From NCBI GenBank assembly GCA_944470555.2, contig OX104130.1, forward strand, positions 54,407,491 to 54,471,490: 64,000 bases of DNA, read 5' to 3'. Within the stretch, counting starts at the first letter, position 1. Each line of letters begins with the position of its first letter. The position numbers and the translations under genes were made by a program. Positions 24,888 through 37,689 of the stretch are shown piece by piece. Source of the DNA: Heterobilharzia americana (taxonomy: Eukaryota; Platyhelminthes; Trematoda; Strigeidida; Schistosomatidae). The notes beneath the pieces are model-generated. The model made no database searches, was not told where the DNA came from, and saw nothing but the letters and a program-made list of their open reading frames with translations.

Positions 24888-26439
24888 CTAGAAACAAGAA
24901 AATAAGTAAAAAATAGAAAGATGTGAATAAAGGCATTTTATTTTGACAGTTAAGTTCCAGCAGGTCCGAAGAATGCTATGTTTGAAGCACTACACAAGCA
25001 TAACATGAAAAGAATTATGACAAGTGGAGAAAAGCTTTAATTTACTCGATACTTTTCCTCTCCAGATAGGTGTGAGTTTCCATAGGACAATATATCATTG
25101 TCTGAGATGAAATGGATGCATGCTAAACAATTACCACTCACTCACTTCATCGAAAGATGTTGGCTAAGACAATGAGGATAGTACAGTTTAAACGTGGCCA
25201 GATTAAAAATACACATGTATATTGAAGTCACTAACTACGAACTATACACATGTTGTAAACAACATATTCTAAGCTGATCACATCAAAATCAAAACACAAT
25301 GCCGCTTAATCCACTCGAGATACATATGACTGCTCTTGCAAATTATTTACACTAAGAAATGACTTCAGGTACTTTAAGTTTTATAACATAGCAGCTGTTC
25401 AGTTTAGCGTTATTGATAGGAAAGAAATCGCTTTGAACAGCCTTTACTAGGAACATGCTTTCTCAAAAAAACATTGTGAACGAAGCATGAACAGATTTGA
25501 AAATGTAAGAGTGTGATACAAGAGATTAGATATCTCTTCAACTGGTCTCAATCGTCTCCAACTGGATTATAAGGGACTTAAGTTGTAAGAGTTAATGACA
25601 CTCTAACCCTGTTGATAAAACCTCGACAAACAGGAGTAAAAACGCGTTGAGTGCCTAAACTACTGGCATCATATTTCCACATCCATAATATATAAAATGC
25701 TAGCAATTGACAAGAACAATACAATCAATGAACATGCACTTCTTGATAAGAAACCATCCTTATGAAACCATGTTCAAGAATGATTTCAGAAGCATTGTTT
25801 ATAAAATAGAAAACTCGTGTAAAAAAAAACAAATAAAAATGATGTAATCGATCATACAAATGTGTAAACCATTCTCTTGAAAGACATGCATAGTTTTACG
25901 GGGGATGAATAAGAAAGTGAACCGAATAGCAGTTGCAATACATACTTCAGAATTCTCATTGTTGTCCGACTCCTTTTCATCCTCTGATAGAATCTGTGTG
26001 TATGATGAAAGTGATATTTATTAACCGATGGTCTCAATATGCAGACATCAAGGCAACATAGTTTATTAAGTCACTTGAAAATATAAAACTTTACGGAAGA
26101 ATCTCCTACAAATACTGTAAGCCATCCACACAATAGATATTTAATGATAATTAGATATGAAATACGATTCAAAGAGAGTGAAAGTTGTGCTATTGCTATT
26201 TAGCAGTGTAAGATGTTAATAGCTATTAAACTTAACATGATACCTCAATACTGGCTGACACCAACACTCAGAATAAAGTAATTAAAGTGGCTGAGTACAT
26301 AGATATATTCAATTTTTCCAATCACCAGCTTAAAAAAATCACCCGTTTACCACTGATGAAATGCAAACTATGTCGCTTATGTGATATCTTAAATCCTATT
26401 GAACAACAAGCATAACATATATGACTAATGCAGTTTTTA
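24888..26439. other. Intron 11, first part
   Basis: AT-rich, nothing recognised on either strand. Confidence 0.45.
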
Positions 26440-28266
26440 CATTATAAGAACCTTTGAAGAACTTCATGACGTGAAAGTTAAGACAAGACCAAGAGTTGTA
26501 AGTCAGCCATCGAAGTTGAGAATTCGCACCAGTTGAGGTGGTTGGGGCATAAGCAAACCAAATCACCACTTACCAAAATAGGTGATGTAAATTAGAGTGG
26601 GATAACTTTAGAAAACAAGACAAAAGACACTTTTACGACACACTTGCAAGTGAAGCAGAACAGACTGCTGATAGGAGAGACCTGACAACACTATATCAAA
26701 TAACCAAGTTACTATCTGCGAAGCAAGAGATCAACGCAGATGAAACCAATCAAAGATGGTGGAAGGAAACCTAGTTACCAAAAAGGAGAAACAAAGGAAA
26801 CAATAGGCTGACCACTTCAAAAAACTCTTGAGTCGACCACCACTACCACCTGCAACTCGTCCAAAAATACCAGCAGCAGGCCAGCCACAAACTACCAGTG
26901 AACACAAGCCCTCTGATAAAAGCAGAAGTGAAGTCCTGAACGACATAAAGTTGCTGAAATCCAGGAAAGTGGCAGGACCAGATAGAATTCCACCAGAAAC
27001 ACTGAAAACAGACTTAGAAATAACGGCGGATATGCTCATACCACTGCTGCAGAAGATTTGGAAGGAAAGGTACCTCCCGATTGATTGGGAGAAGGGCTAC
27101 ATTTTCAAACTTGCAAAGAAGGAAGATGTAAGTCTTTGGAAGAACTGGAGAGGAATCATGCTCCAGTCCACCCAAAGCAAGTAAAATATTATGCCACATC
27201 ATCCTAGAGAGATTAAAAGATGCGCTGGATCCGAAACTACGACCGAAACAGCCTGGTTGGCTGGCTTCCTGATTGTGGTCGACTGGATCATGCAAGAAGC
27301 AACCATGAGGAGCGAGAAGATGGGCGTACGCTGTCTGACCGATGGAAAGAGCCTAGAGGATTTTGATTTCGCCAACGATGATGGTTTGTGTCAAATATCG
27401 CACAAACTTGAAGAGCTACAGGAGAAAACTAACAAGTTGACAGAAGAGTCACCGAAGATGGAAGTCAACTAAACGTAGAAAAGACAGACATAATGAAGAT
27501 ACCCAACCAACAACAACATGCACCAATAACCATCACTGGAGAAACCTAAAAGAAGTTGTCTCTTTCACCTACCTACCTCTACCTACCTAGGCATCAGACT
27601 TTCAACTACACGTAGCGGCACACATGAGAATCTCAAAGCCAGGATCGGAAACACAGCAAGACACACCTTCCTTCATTAATCTGAAATCACTGTGGAGATC
27701 GAATGCACTCAGGCATAAAGCATGAACAACATACGGATTGTCAACATCAATATCAGTCAAGTCAGTGAGTGCTTTTATGTGATGCTTGAGAGAATTGTCG
27801 CGTCACGAAAAGCATTTCCAACAAACTACAGACATTCATCAACAACTCCCACCTACACCAGCTCACTAGATACTCACACTGAGGATCAGATGGCCAAAAT
27901 AATAAGAATCAGCAACAAGGAACTCTAGTTGGCTGGCTGGCTGGCTGGCAACGAACCAACGAAGTAAGAACCTACTACCCAACAAATATGCAGAAGCAGG
28001 AAGTGGAGATGGATTGGATTGGACAAACACTGAGGAGACCGATTGGAGATATTACGCGTCAGACCAGGTCCTCGAGTGGAATCGAAAGGGAAACGACGAG
28101 TTGGGTGTCTGAGCCTAGGGTGACATGGAGAAGATCATGTGAGGAAGAAATGAAAGCTTATGGGCAGTAGTGGATCCAGATTGAAAGGACTGTAGAGAAG
28201 AGGGTGTAATGGAGACGTGCTACTGAAGCCTTATGTTCCACTAGGAACACAAAGGACAAATAATAA
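26440..28266 (+). mobile_element. Non-LTR retrotransposon family A, longest copy (copy 3)
   Basis: Starts before the RT domain (AEQTADRRDLTTLYQITKLL, the region between endonuclease and RT), then LKSRKVAGPDRIPPETLK (RT motif 1) and WEKGYIFKLAKKEDVSLWKN (motif 2). The frame then breaks into LRPKQPG, after which the catalytic motif A region is missing. WIMQEATMRSEKMGVR and FDFANDDGLCQ (decayed F.DD site) follow, then the C-terminal region shared with copies 1 and 2. It ends GGACAAATAATAAT. It is inactive through stops and an internal deletion. Confidence 0.85.
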
Positions 28267-28899
28267 TAGCTTTAGAAAACACCTATTGATGACTGAATTA
28301 CGACACACCACCCACCTATTATGCGATAGTAATTATTTGTTGCAGGTCATCAGTAATATACCTGAAAATCGATTACAGTGGCTCAGATGTACTAAATTAT
28401 TTACCACACATAAATAAATCGTATATGTTGAACACAGAATAGTACGTGTGTATTCAAATAGCTGAGCAAGTAACAGAACACTGAAGTATTTTTCAAAGGA
28501 TGAAACCAGACATAATATTCAGTTTGTGCTAGAAGCATCGTTGAAGGTAGTTGGTAACCCACAACAAACAATTCATAAAAAGCTAATGAATTTCTGCCTT
28601 TCTCATCTAAAATGATCGATGCCAAAGAACTTATCTTGGTAGGATTTGATCATGAATAGAAGCGACTTAAACTGACTAAGCGGCTAAATAATGAGCACGA
28701 AGAATGATAGCTGGCGACTGAGTGGGGAGACCTACACATATGCTACCCACCTACCTCGATGTAAGATGATAACTGAAGTTAGATCAACTTGCGGCTGACG
28801 ATGGATTTTTAGTAATAATTCTACTTCTAAGCCACAACGATGCTTGATGATGGCGAAACCGAAATGTGGAATAAATTTATTAGGTCTCTGATTCTCGGT
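28267..28899. other. Intron 11, between two retrotransposons
   Basis: About 630 bases with no recognised content. Confidence 0.45.
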
Positions 28900-29520
28900 C
28901 AGGACCGCGTTGAGACACGCAGTCTGCCTGACTGTGCCTTCCAGATGATGACCAACTGACTGACTGACAAAATCAAAGAGGAATATCGGACATAGATCCA
29001 TCGGGTCAAGTTGTCACAATCCACAGTAGTACACAAAGAACTAGAGGGTAGAAAAAGAGTGATATCAAAGTAGATAAAGTAGTGTGAGAGAAAAAACAAT
29101 CTTATGATAAAGGTTAGTGCGAATATTCAGGCTTTAGAAAATATCAAAGAGCCAACACATCTTCTCCACTCCAACCGATTTTCAGTCATATCACCAACAA
29201 TCCTCACCCCCTAATTCCTTTCATCTTGAGGACCGCAACCAAGCAGTCTTCATCTCCACACACGGCTCAGATATACAGTCAGAGACTTCCCACCCTGAAA
29301 CTCTTCAAATGGAATCCAACTTTCCCTAGAATGACACGCCAAGAGAGGTGGTTCACAACCTTATCAATCGACTTGCCTACCTCACCAAGTACCCTTTGCC
29401 TGACATCTACATTGCTCAGGTGGATGGTTTTGGTTAAATTGTGTTCTCTGAGCTGGGTTGCTTAACACACGATTTAACCAAGATCTACATTGCTCAAACG
29501 GTGATTCCGCCTAACGTAAG
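28900..29520 (-). mobile_element. RTE family B, 3' fragment
   Basis: The part from about 29057 to 29350 is nearly the same as 14321-14620 (for example gagtgatatcaaagtagat and gcgaatattcaggctttag). It carries the 3' tail and last codons of the element on the minus strand. The high-coordinate end contains a scrap of the Penelope-like arm (29419-29475). Confidence 0.75.
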
Positions 29521-29993
29521 CAATGCTACAAAGATACCTATATGATGGTAAGAATGAATGGTTGGAGACTCCTGGTAATACTACTCAAGATAAACGCATA
29601 GACAACGAAATTAAGGGGTAAACAGAATCTTTTGAGAATTTCAGTTCAGCTTTGAGTAAACCTGTAGCAGAGAACATTGGTTGAAAATCATCTGTGCTTA
29701 CATTTACATTTACAGAACTTTTATCCACCATTTTACGATCAACACTGATTGTTATCACTTAAACACACAAACCAAAATTATCTACTGAGTTGGTAATAGG
29801 ATAATGAATAACTTAATAACGAGAATACGGTTGATAACTTGGAATCAATTTATTCGATTATTCTGATAGATAGCTACGAAGGCGTCCTGGACTTCAGATT
29901 TTAAAAAAATGAAACTACGCGTAGGTAGCGTGAAGTGTTCGGTGATTTAACTAAGCTGATACTAGATGATGATTGAAGATAAAATGAAAATCG

Positions 29994-30066
29994 GGTCGCG
30001 ACGAGGTTCGAACCAGTGACCACCGGGTCTCCTGCCCACTGTTCTGCCAACTGAGCTAAGAGACCC
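29994..30066 (-). repeat. tRNA-like SINE head (family R2)
   Basis: Minus strand: GGGTCTCTTAGCTCAGTTGG at the start (TAGCTCAGTTGG is a near-perfect A box) and CACTGGTTCGAACCTCG near the end (perfect B box). A 73-base cloverleaf-sized unit. The flanks match those at 41090-41570 (aaaatgaaaatcgggtcgcg before, catttcacttcaatcacc after), so it is part of a dispersed repeat and not a host tRNA gene. Confidence 0.8.
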
Positions 30067-30279
30067 AACTGCTGATCACATTTTCATTTCACTTCAATCA
30101 CCAAGGATTTTTCCAGATTGTCATGTGAATTTGTGACGCGTTACTACTGTTTGGTGGTACTCACACTGACTGCTCAGACAAGACTTCTCATCTCAATTCA
30201 AATCTACTTGAATTAGAAGAACAGGAGGGTTTCATATTGATTATCAGTGTAATTAATTGATAAAGTCATGGTTTGGCAA

Positions 30280-30480
30280 ACTTGTATTGATGTTGGGTGA
30301 TGATTGAAGGTGAAGTGAAAATCTGGATTCAAATTAGCGACATCTAGGTTACTGATCAAGTGATAGTAACACGTCACGAATTCACACGGCAGTCGGGTAA
30401 AACTCCGCTTGTGATTGAAGTGAAGTAGAAATCTGGTCAGAAGTCGGGTAGCATAAAGTGTTCAGTAATTTAACTTAGAC
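30280..30480. repeat. Family R2 partial unit without tRNA head
   Basis: Reads ggtttggcaaacttgtattg and gggtgatgattgaaggtgaag, matching 41085-41130, then gtcacgaattcacacggcag, matching 41395-41415. The tRNA-like part is absent. Confidence 0.6.
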
Positions 30481-30518
30481 TGATATTAAATGATAATTGG
30501 AGATGAAATGAAAATTAG

Positions 30519-30591
30519 GGTCGCGGCGAAATTTGGACCAGCAACCATAGGGTTTTCGGTCCGGTGCTCTACTAACTAAGATACGAAACCC
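30519..30591 (-). repeat. tRNA-like SINE head (family R2), degenerate
   Basis: Minus strand GGGTTTCGTATCTTAGTTAG at the start and GGTCCAAATTTCGCCGCGACC at the end. Same 73-base size as 29994-30066, but the B box is changed (GGTCCAAATTT). Confidence 0.7.
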
Positions 30592-30829
30592 GACTGCATA
30601 CCAATTTTTTATTTCACTACAATTACCTTAAATTGAATAACAGAAGTGTTGTAGTGTTCAGTAATCGTGTTATTCTGGAAACAATGATAATAAAAAGAAA
30701 GTATTTGCTTCATTCTTATTGTTCAACTCAAAGTAGATGGAATTGACTTTGAACTGGCAAATTTATTACAAATATTATGGAAAATAGAAAATATGAACTC
30801 AACAAGATAGTTTTTTTTAAATATCCTAC

Positions 30830-31462
30830 CTGATTAAACTTTTCTCGTAGTTTCATAGCATATTCTTCCAATTCTTGTGTTCTAGAAGCTAATCGGCTAA
30901 GTTGTTTCGAATCTGTACGCAATTTCGAATGATGTTTACGCTTTGAAAAGACTAACTCTTCATCATAATTACTATTACCGTTTACTTTACAACTTTTTGG
31001 TTTCAAAGATTCTTGAGAATGAACCACTCCAATAGAAGAACAGTCATCATGATAATTTATTGTATTTTTAGTTTCATATGGATAAATAGATGATTGAATA
31101 TGCTGCGAATGAGATAGATTCCCATCATGATCACTATCTTCCCAATCTTCAAGTGAATCATTCAGATGTCGTCGATTCACTCTTGAATTTTTCGGAAATA
31201 CACTGTTGTGATAATGTGAACCACGACGGCGATGATGATGGTTATGATTATAGTCATGATTGTAAACTTGAATCATTGAAGCACTGTTTCTTGGATGATC
31301 ATGATAATGATCGATCGGTTCACCTTCAGATTTCTGTTTTAATGAGTCCACTAAAATTCTAGTCGTTTCTAATTCACGTTGTAAGTCTGAATTACGCTCA
31401 GCCACACGTGCACGTTCTGCTTCTAACCGACGACATTCAAATGTTGTTTCTAATAGTTGTCG
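30830..31462 (-). CDS. Exon 11: coil, His-rich segment, coil
   Basis: The largest exon seen: 211 codons, phase 0 at both ends, acceptor tttcttccag, donor gtagga. It starts RQLLETTFECRRLEAERARV, a clear coil. In the middle is a histidine- and asparagine-rich stretch (DHYHDHPRNSASM, then HDYNHNHHHRRRGSHYH) and an acidic patch (LEDWEDSDHDG). It ends with a second short coil (RLASRTQELEEYAMKLREKF). Histidine runs can bind metal or be disordered; no specific role can be assigned. Confidence 0.9.
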
Positions 31463-31894
31463 CTGGAAGAAAAAAAACAAAATAGAAGAAAACGTGCAGT
31501 TTCTTCCTATGAAAAAGACTAGATGAAGCTGACGGACATAATAATGAAGCTTAGACAAGGATGAGTCACAGCCGGAAATAACGAAGGTGAAATTTACAAG
31601 TAGATTGAAATGCTAAATAATCAAACAGTACAATACAACTAAGTCGGTTGGTGTACGTTCGTGTATTAGGGAATAATACGACACGGTCACTCTTCATAAA
31701 GTATATGAAGTAGAATTCAAACTTATGTTTTAGAGTTTAGTGATCGGAGGTGACCTAGATCAATGACTTACATTACTAGAATTACATGTTAAGAGCGAAT
31801 TTTATAAATACAACCATTTAACAATCAAGTGCAGACTCAAGAATTAGGCTGAAAGCCATACTTTATGATTTAAAGACCAATTATAACCTGTCAG

Positions 31895-32812
31895 CTCAGA
31901 AACTTAGAAAAATTTTCGTTAGACAAAGAATATGCAGATGACATAGTCCTGTTAGGTGAAGACGCTGACAAGATGCAGGATCTTCCGAATACATTGAGTG
32001 GCAATTTGAGAATGTTTCAAATGCGTTTCCCACCACCCAAATGTCCTGGTAGCTCACTGGCCCATGCAATCTCTGCACCGATACAAAAACCTCGGCTGGT
32101 TTTCGCCAAATTATGTCATCTGTGGCGCCAACCTGATATACAACTGTCTATTAAGGGTCGCGTATACTGCACAACAGTCCGCTCTCTTCCACTGTATGGC
32201 TGTGAAGCATGGCCATTCAACGTAAGACATGAGAAGGCTTCAAGTGTTTCACCACCGTTGGCTTCGTAGTATACGCCGTATTCCATCGTGTCACCACGTG
32301 AGTAACGCAAAAGTCAGGGTAGGGTTTTAGGGAGAAGAGGTAAGTCAGTCGACACGGTTGTCAACCTTCATCGACTGAGATGGTTGGGACACGTGTTACT
32401 TATGCTTAGGCTCAAGGTGGCCACACTAAAACATGGCACCAATGTATGAAGTCTCTGACTGTTAGTTTGAGCCATGTGGAACGATGCAGACTAGCCGGTT
32501 GGGGTCCACGAGACAAGAGGAACCGTGGTTGGAGACTCTAGGTGATATGCCTCAGAACCGAAGTCAGTGGCACAGATGTGTACATACATTATCCTCATCT
32601 TAACGACGCTATACCGAATATCACCATCTTCTCATTCTTCCTTCCTCTCTTTTCGTACTTTATATTTCCCTTGACTGAATTTTCTTATTTCCATCTTGCA
32701 CTTCACTGCCTTTTTACTTGATGTACTGATATGAGGTGTGGCATCTCGGACCGTTACGCAGTAATGCTTGGTCCTATGTTGGTAGATGATGATGATAATG
32801 ATGATGATGTAA
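31895..32812 (+). mobile_element. RTE family B, 3' copy with intact tail
   Basis: Begins at the RT active-site region (EYADDIVLLGEDADKMQ), then continues nearly base for base like 63440-64000, including IKGRVYCTTVRSLPLYGCEA and LHRLRWLGHVLL in another frame. It runs through a 3' untranslated tail (ggtgtggcatctcggaccg) into a short GAT repeat at about 32784-32812, the likely 3' end. The FTYLGS segment is missing. Confidence 0.87.
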
Positions 32813-35114
32813 CTAGACGTTGCCACATGCCTATTCGTCAAACTTGGTGTGCATGGGCTTATGATACTACTCTGTTGTTCAGACCAAGTTAGGTGGAGTA
32901 AAACAGTAGCCATAGCACAAACAACTCTCTAATAAGGTGTTATATTTGTAGAACGAACGAGAAATTTGACATATGATGATTCTGGCTTTCTTATATTTCA
33001 AAGACCTACTGATTCCATTTAAAGTTTTACTTTAAAAACGCCTATCTATACAACTCATATTTTATTCGCATCTTTTCATGAGTGTAAGTAGAATCATTTT
33101 CAAAATATATGTTTGAGTTTTGAAAGGAACTATAGCATATCTATCTTTTTCAATGAAATGTACTTAGGAGAAAGCTAAACATGATCTTCAAATGACATCA
33201 GTAGTAATTCAATTAACCACAGTAAATCAGATCGGTTGCAAATAACTTCGTGACAAAAAGGTGCACTCAGCAACTCAATGCACATTCGTACAGTAGGCAA
33301 TGAGCCATGCCTATTGTATGAAGGCTTCCCAAACATCGGTAGGTGGAGAGGTGCCTGAATCCCCAAAACCAATGGTTAAAAGTCAACTCATCAAACCGAT
33401 GACCCATAACCCCATAAAAATAACTTCATGGATTAGTCTCATGAATGGAACCAATCACTCTCAGATGGTTTCACATAAAAACACAGAATGGACTAGTTTA
33501 AAGCAGCAATCAGTATATGAGAGGGTCAGTACATAGTTAATCTAAACTCACTCACACAATTAACAATATAACGTACACCGCAATTGCTGCAATTTAAACT
33601 GCTGACCTTAAAGGTTGTTAGAGTAATGAACTGGAAAAAAATTAGTTAAACTTTCGTTTGACTTGTGCTTCATTTGAATAAAACCTATCCAAACAGACTA
33701 CTAACTTTTTTTCCAACTGATATATAGCTTGACAAATGACAGTGTGTATACTTAACGGGGGTACTTTTTTCAGGAATGAATCGGTCAGTCAAGTAAGTGA
33801 ATACTTATAAAGTAACTGTAGTGCCATACAGGAGATTCTAAAAGATCTTAGACATAAAAAAAGGTATTGGCGCTGTTCGATAATTATCAAGCTTTGATTT
33901 AACAGTGTGCGTGTATGTATGTAGGCATGTCAATAAGATGATGATGATGACAAGTGAAAAGTCTCATGTCTATATCTTGAACAAGCATGTATTCAAGCTT
34001 TATAAATAATTTCTACCCTGAAACTAATTCACTTTATTGTCTCTTGATTAAACTTATCTCATATGACTTAAAAATACCATTACAATCTTCTATAGTTTCT
34101 TTTTATAGTGTTAATGGAACTTAATGACTGGATGGCAGATTATCAGACAGTGATGGTATTATTCTTTATGTAAGTAAATATTTCGATATCTGTCAAATAA
34201 TAACTGTTTTTAATATAGTGTGCTTGGTTAGAGTGCTCAAGCTATTTATTATCAATGGCTTCAAACTTTGATGTAGGTGTAAAATCATTTTGCAGCAGTG
34301 ACGATAAATTCACTCTTCGAAAATTTGGTATATCGATTTGTTATTCCATTTCTCATATCCCTTGTTGTTTATTTTTGTGTGTGCACCTGCTCCTCAAATT
34401 TTGTCAACCATCGTAACTTGAATGTGACCAGTTTTGTTTCAGGTTCTATGTCGGTGTGTTTGTTTATCAGTCTTGAAGATAACCGATATACTAAGCGCAT
34501 GGTCAGCTGTATACACTGGAAATTGAAGATTTAGATTTCAAGAACTTAGGTGATGGAGTTGTACAATGTCCAAAGTAAATAAATTGAATTCTGAGCTACA
34601 ATTGATTCTACGATGAAACGTCATAGTAAATAATGAGACTGTGGTGAATGAGTTGGATGGGATATATGCAGTCTATGGGAAACATGTTGGTTGTAACAAC
34701 AACGCAGAAGAATGGAACCACTGACTGACTGCATGCTCAGTGTTAACCGAGAGGACATAGTCTGGCTAACTGTAACCTCACCTACTCAGTAAATATCAGT
34801 GATGTAAATCAGTGGTATAAATCGTTTAGTTCTTCCGTTCGTTTTTTAACGCCATTCCTAATATTGAGTAGATTCCAATTCGTGATCTGGAATCTCAGTT
34901 ATCAAATGAAATCAACAGGGAATCTCATTCTTACAGCGAGTTGAAAATCTTACAAACACTTGCTTTACCTAAATGATAAGTGCATTTATTAGCATAGAGA
35001 TCACAAATGGAAGCTGTAATGTTATACATACAACATCAAATATTAGCGAGTACTAGTTCATATTACCAGGTGAAAAGAATAAGAGATATCCGTAAAGACC
35101 AATATCTAACTTAC
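32813..35114. other. Intron 10, remaining part
   Basis: AT-rich, with one family R1 SINE at 33265-33410. A 78-residue open frame at 34298-34534 has hydrophobic stretches but no homology I recognise and no splice context. Confidence 0.45.
33265..33410 (-). repeat. tRNA-like SINE (family R1)
   Basis: Plus strand reads cattcgtacagtaggcaatga, catcggtaggtggag and ccaatggttaaaagtcaac in the family order; the B box is lost. Confidence 0.55.
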
Positions 35115-35354
35115 ATTCAATAGATCAATTTTTTTTTCATAGTTCACACAAGTTGCTTCAAATTCAACACTTTCTGGAGCCGCTTCTGCCCGGGAAAGAT
35201 TCTCTTCTGTTGATAATAAATCATTTCGTAGCATTCTATTTTCACGTTGTAATTCACGATATTCTTGTTCTATCATAATCCAATTCTGTTGATTTCGGTT
35301 ACTAAGAGTAGTTTGATAAATCAGTTTATCTTTTGTACACCGTAAGTCCTCTTC
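35115..35354 (-). CDS. Exon 10: coiled coil
   Basis: Eighty codons, phase 0 at both ends, acceptor atttatag and donor gtaagt. It begins EEDLRCTKDKLIYQTTLSNR and continues with IEQEYRELQRENRMLRNDLL, a strong coil, ending YEKKIDLLN. It has only a short methionine-started frame, so a simple open-frame search would overlook it; splice borders and phase identify it. Confidence 0.88.
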
Positions 35355-37444
35355 CTATAAATAGATTTATAAAAAGATAGTTTAGTAAGCACATAAGTAT
35401 ACAAGTCTATAGAAGTGAACAAAGTTTTTCAATCAAGAAATAGAATTAAAGACTACAAATAAGTGACCAGCAAAGTAGTATACCCTGAATATATTGATCC
35501 ACTCTTGTAAGCGGTTAGTCCCAGAAAAAGGATATAGGTTTGTTAAGGAAGTAGATGGATAGCCAGATAACTGACAATTTAATCAGCGCGAAACTGTATT
35601 TATGGTTTTTTGAAGACTATCCTGAATGATCGAAAATCAAATAATATCTAACATGAAGTAATGTGGAAGTTACATCTACAACCTTAGGGTTGTTCATTGT
35701 AGAGTAATGCAAACAGGGACATTAAGAACGTTGCAAATTTTTGTTCGAACAGTGAAATGACCGAACGATTAACAGTGATTACTAACCATATAAATACCAT
35801 AATACTGAAGACTACTTCGAATCTTACATTTACCTACACACCACAGACAAACAGTAGATGAACCAATTTTCCACAGATAGAAAACTCAAAGTAGTAAAAT
35901 GCATCAGTTTAAGTTGTCACATTCTGCAACGACGCAGGTAAAGGTGTACAGAAATGGAGAATAGAGGGGGAATAAATAATAAGTAAAAATATCCAGAAGT
36001 TCGAAAACAAGCAGGGCTTTAGTACTCTAGCTGAGGTTGTTACTAATCACTCCATTAGGGATGGTGTGACTGCCCAAATAGGTTAATTAATCAATGTACT
36101 GCAAAACTTTATTATCGATCCAGATTTCTAATGAAGGCATTCAGGAGACTCACAATTTTGTTAGTGTCGCCCGAGTACCCTATGCCAGTCATATACATTC
36201 CCGAAAGTAAGTCAATTCTTTAGAAGTAATACTAAATTAGAGTTATCTTCATAAATGCAAATAAAAATTGGGAGGGTGGATATCCTTTAGACATTACTGG
36301 TTATAGTCAATGAAAATGATCAACCTGTGTGAGTCCTCATATTGCTGAGTGAATTCGAGTAAAGTATTGGTTGGCATATCATGCTTTTTTGTACTCCTTT
36401 ACGACAAAGTCGAATGTCGCCTTTAGGTTAAACAAATGACTGTGTCAGTTGACGTCAAGTGTGCCAGTGTTCCAAAACTTGTAGAAGGGTGGGAATCTGC
36501 TGGATACGTTATCGTCTAGGTTCAATACTTGTCTGGTTTCTTTTTATGTTTGAGATTCCTATGGTCCAATTAGACGCTGTCTTTATGAAGTAAATGCTGA
36601 TGAAGTCGCCTAGTCTGGTGACGAGACGTATAAGAACAAATTCCAGAGCTCAAATAACAAATAATTATCATCCTTATCTCTTCCACTATTTTAGACGTTA
36701 CATGTCACATTGACGAATTTTTAACTATTTTGAAGCATCCACATCCTACTCCTATTCACCCCAGACAAATATCAGTGTAACACGCATTCAATCGGACTAG
36801 TCTAACGTTTTACAATAAAAACTTCGCGATTCCTACATCTTCACGGTTTTCCAAAGTACGCGAACCCAAAACCCATCACGTTCTATGATGTCATTCTACT
36901 AATCGCTAACACATAAGCTTGCCCAGTGGCTAGTAGAAATATTGGATTCCATTAGAAGCGATTCTGTAAGTATTCCTTAAAAGATAAAATTTGAAGTAAT
37001 CAATGTCTTGATGGTGTCAACATATAAAATAAATTTGTGTTCATCATTTGACGTTAACTCAAGACAACTGAAATTTCATGCGATTATATTTCTGGGCATA
37101 ATTTTTCAATACCCATTCCATTGAATCACTTCAAAGAGCTACTGCATTTATGTACAAGTAGTATTAAATTTACATTCGAGGGAGAACATTTCCGCCAGGT
37201 TGATGGCATATTGACATGGGAGGTTCTTTGGGCCCTTTTTTAGCTGACATATTTAAGTCACACGTGGGAACCTTTGCCGAGAACCTAAGGGACCAAGCCT
37301 AACTATATCGAACATATTTCGACTATATCCTATCCGTTCTGATATTGTTGTTGTTGCTTGTATTATCCTGTCGTTGATTGGACCGAATTGATCGATCTCT
37401 ATCGGTATAAAAGCAACAACATTAAAACTATACGCGTCGCACAA
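35355..37444. other. Intron 9, first part
   Basis: Contains a faint 3'-tail scrap of family B near 35900-36050 (cagtttaagttgtcacattc). Nothing else recognised. Confidence 0.4.
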
Positions 37445-37570
37445 GAAGTGGCTATCGAGGTTCGTGGTCTAGTGGATAACACTCTATCGTTTGGAGCGAT
37501 CGATCCCGAGTTTCAGTCCCGGTGATAATGCGCATCCTGGATTCCACTCCCAGTCACTATCCATCATTAC
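37445..37570 (+). mobile_element. Smα-type SINE with hammerhead deleted
   Basis: GAAGTGGCTATCGAGGTTCG starts the head, followed by GTGGTCTAGTGGATAAC (good A box) and GAGTTTCAGTCCC (B-box region). It then jumps directly to GCGCATCCTGGATTCCACT (37530-37548), which is the 3' side of the hammerhead. Stem I 5' strand, core and stem II are gone. Confidence 0.8.
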
Positions 37571-37689
37571 TATGTTTAATTGAGTTTAACATACTAGTGA
37601 GGGCAGTGACAAAACCTTTTTAGGACTATTGGTTTAAGATTTTATTCCTCTTACGCCAGATAAAAAAACCCTATAACGCCTGAATCGGA

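Noticed and set aside
29994..30066. Functional tRNA gene
   Set aside because: Promoter boxes are good, but the flanks are repeated at 41 kb and the stems carry mismatches; a SINE head is more likely. The same applies to 41137-41210.
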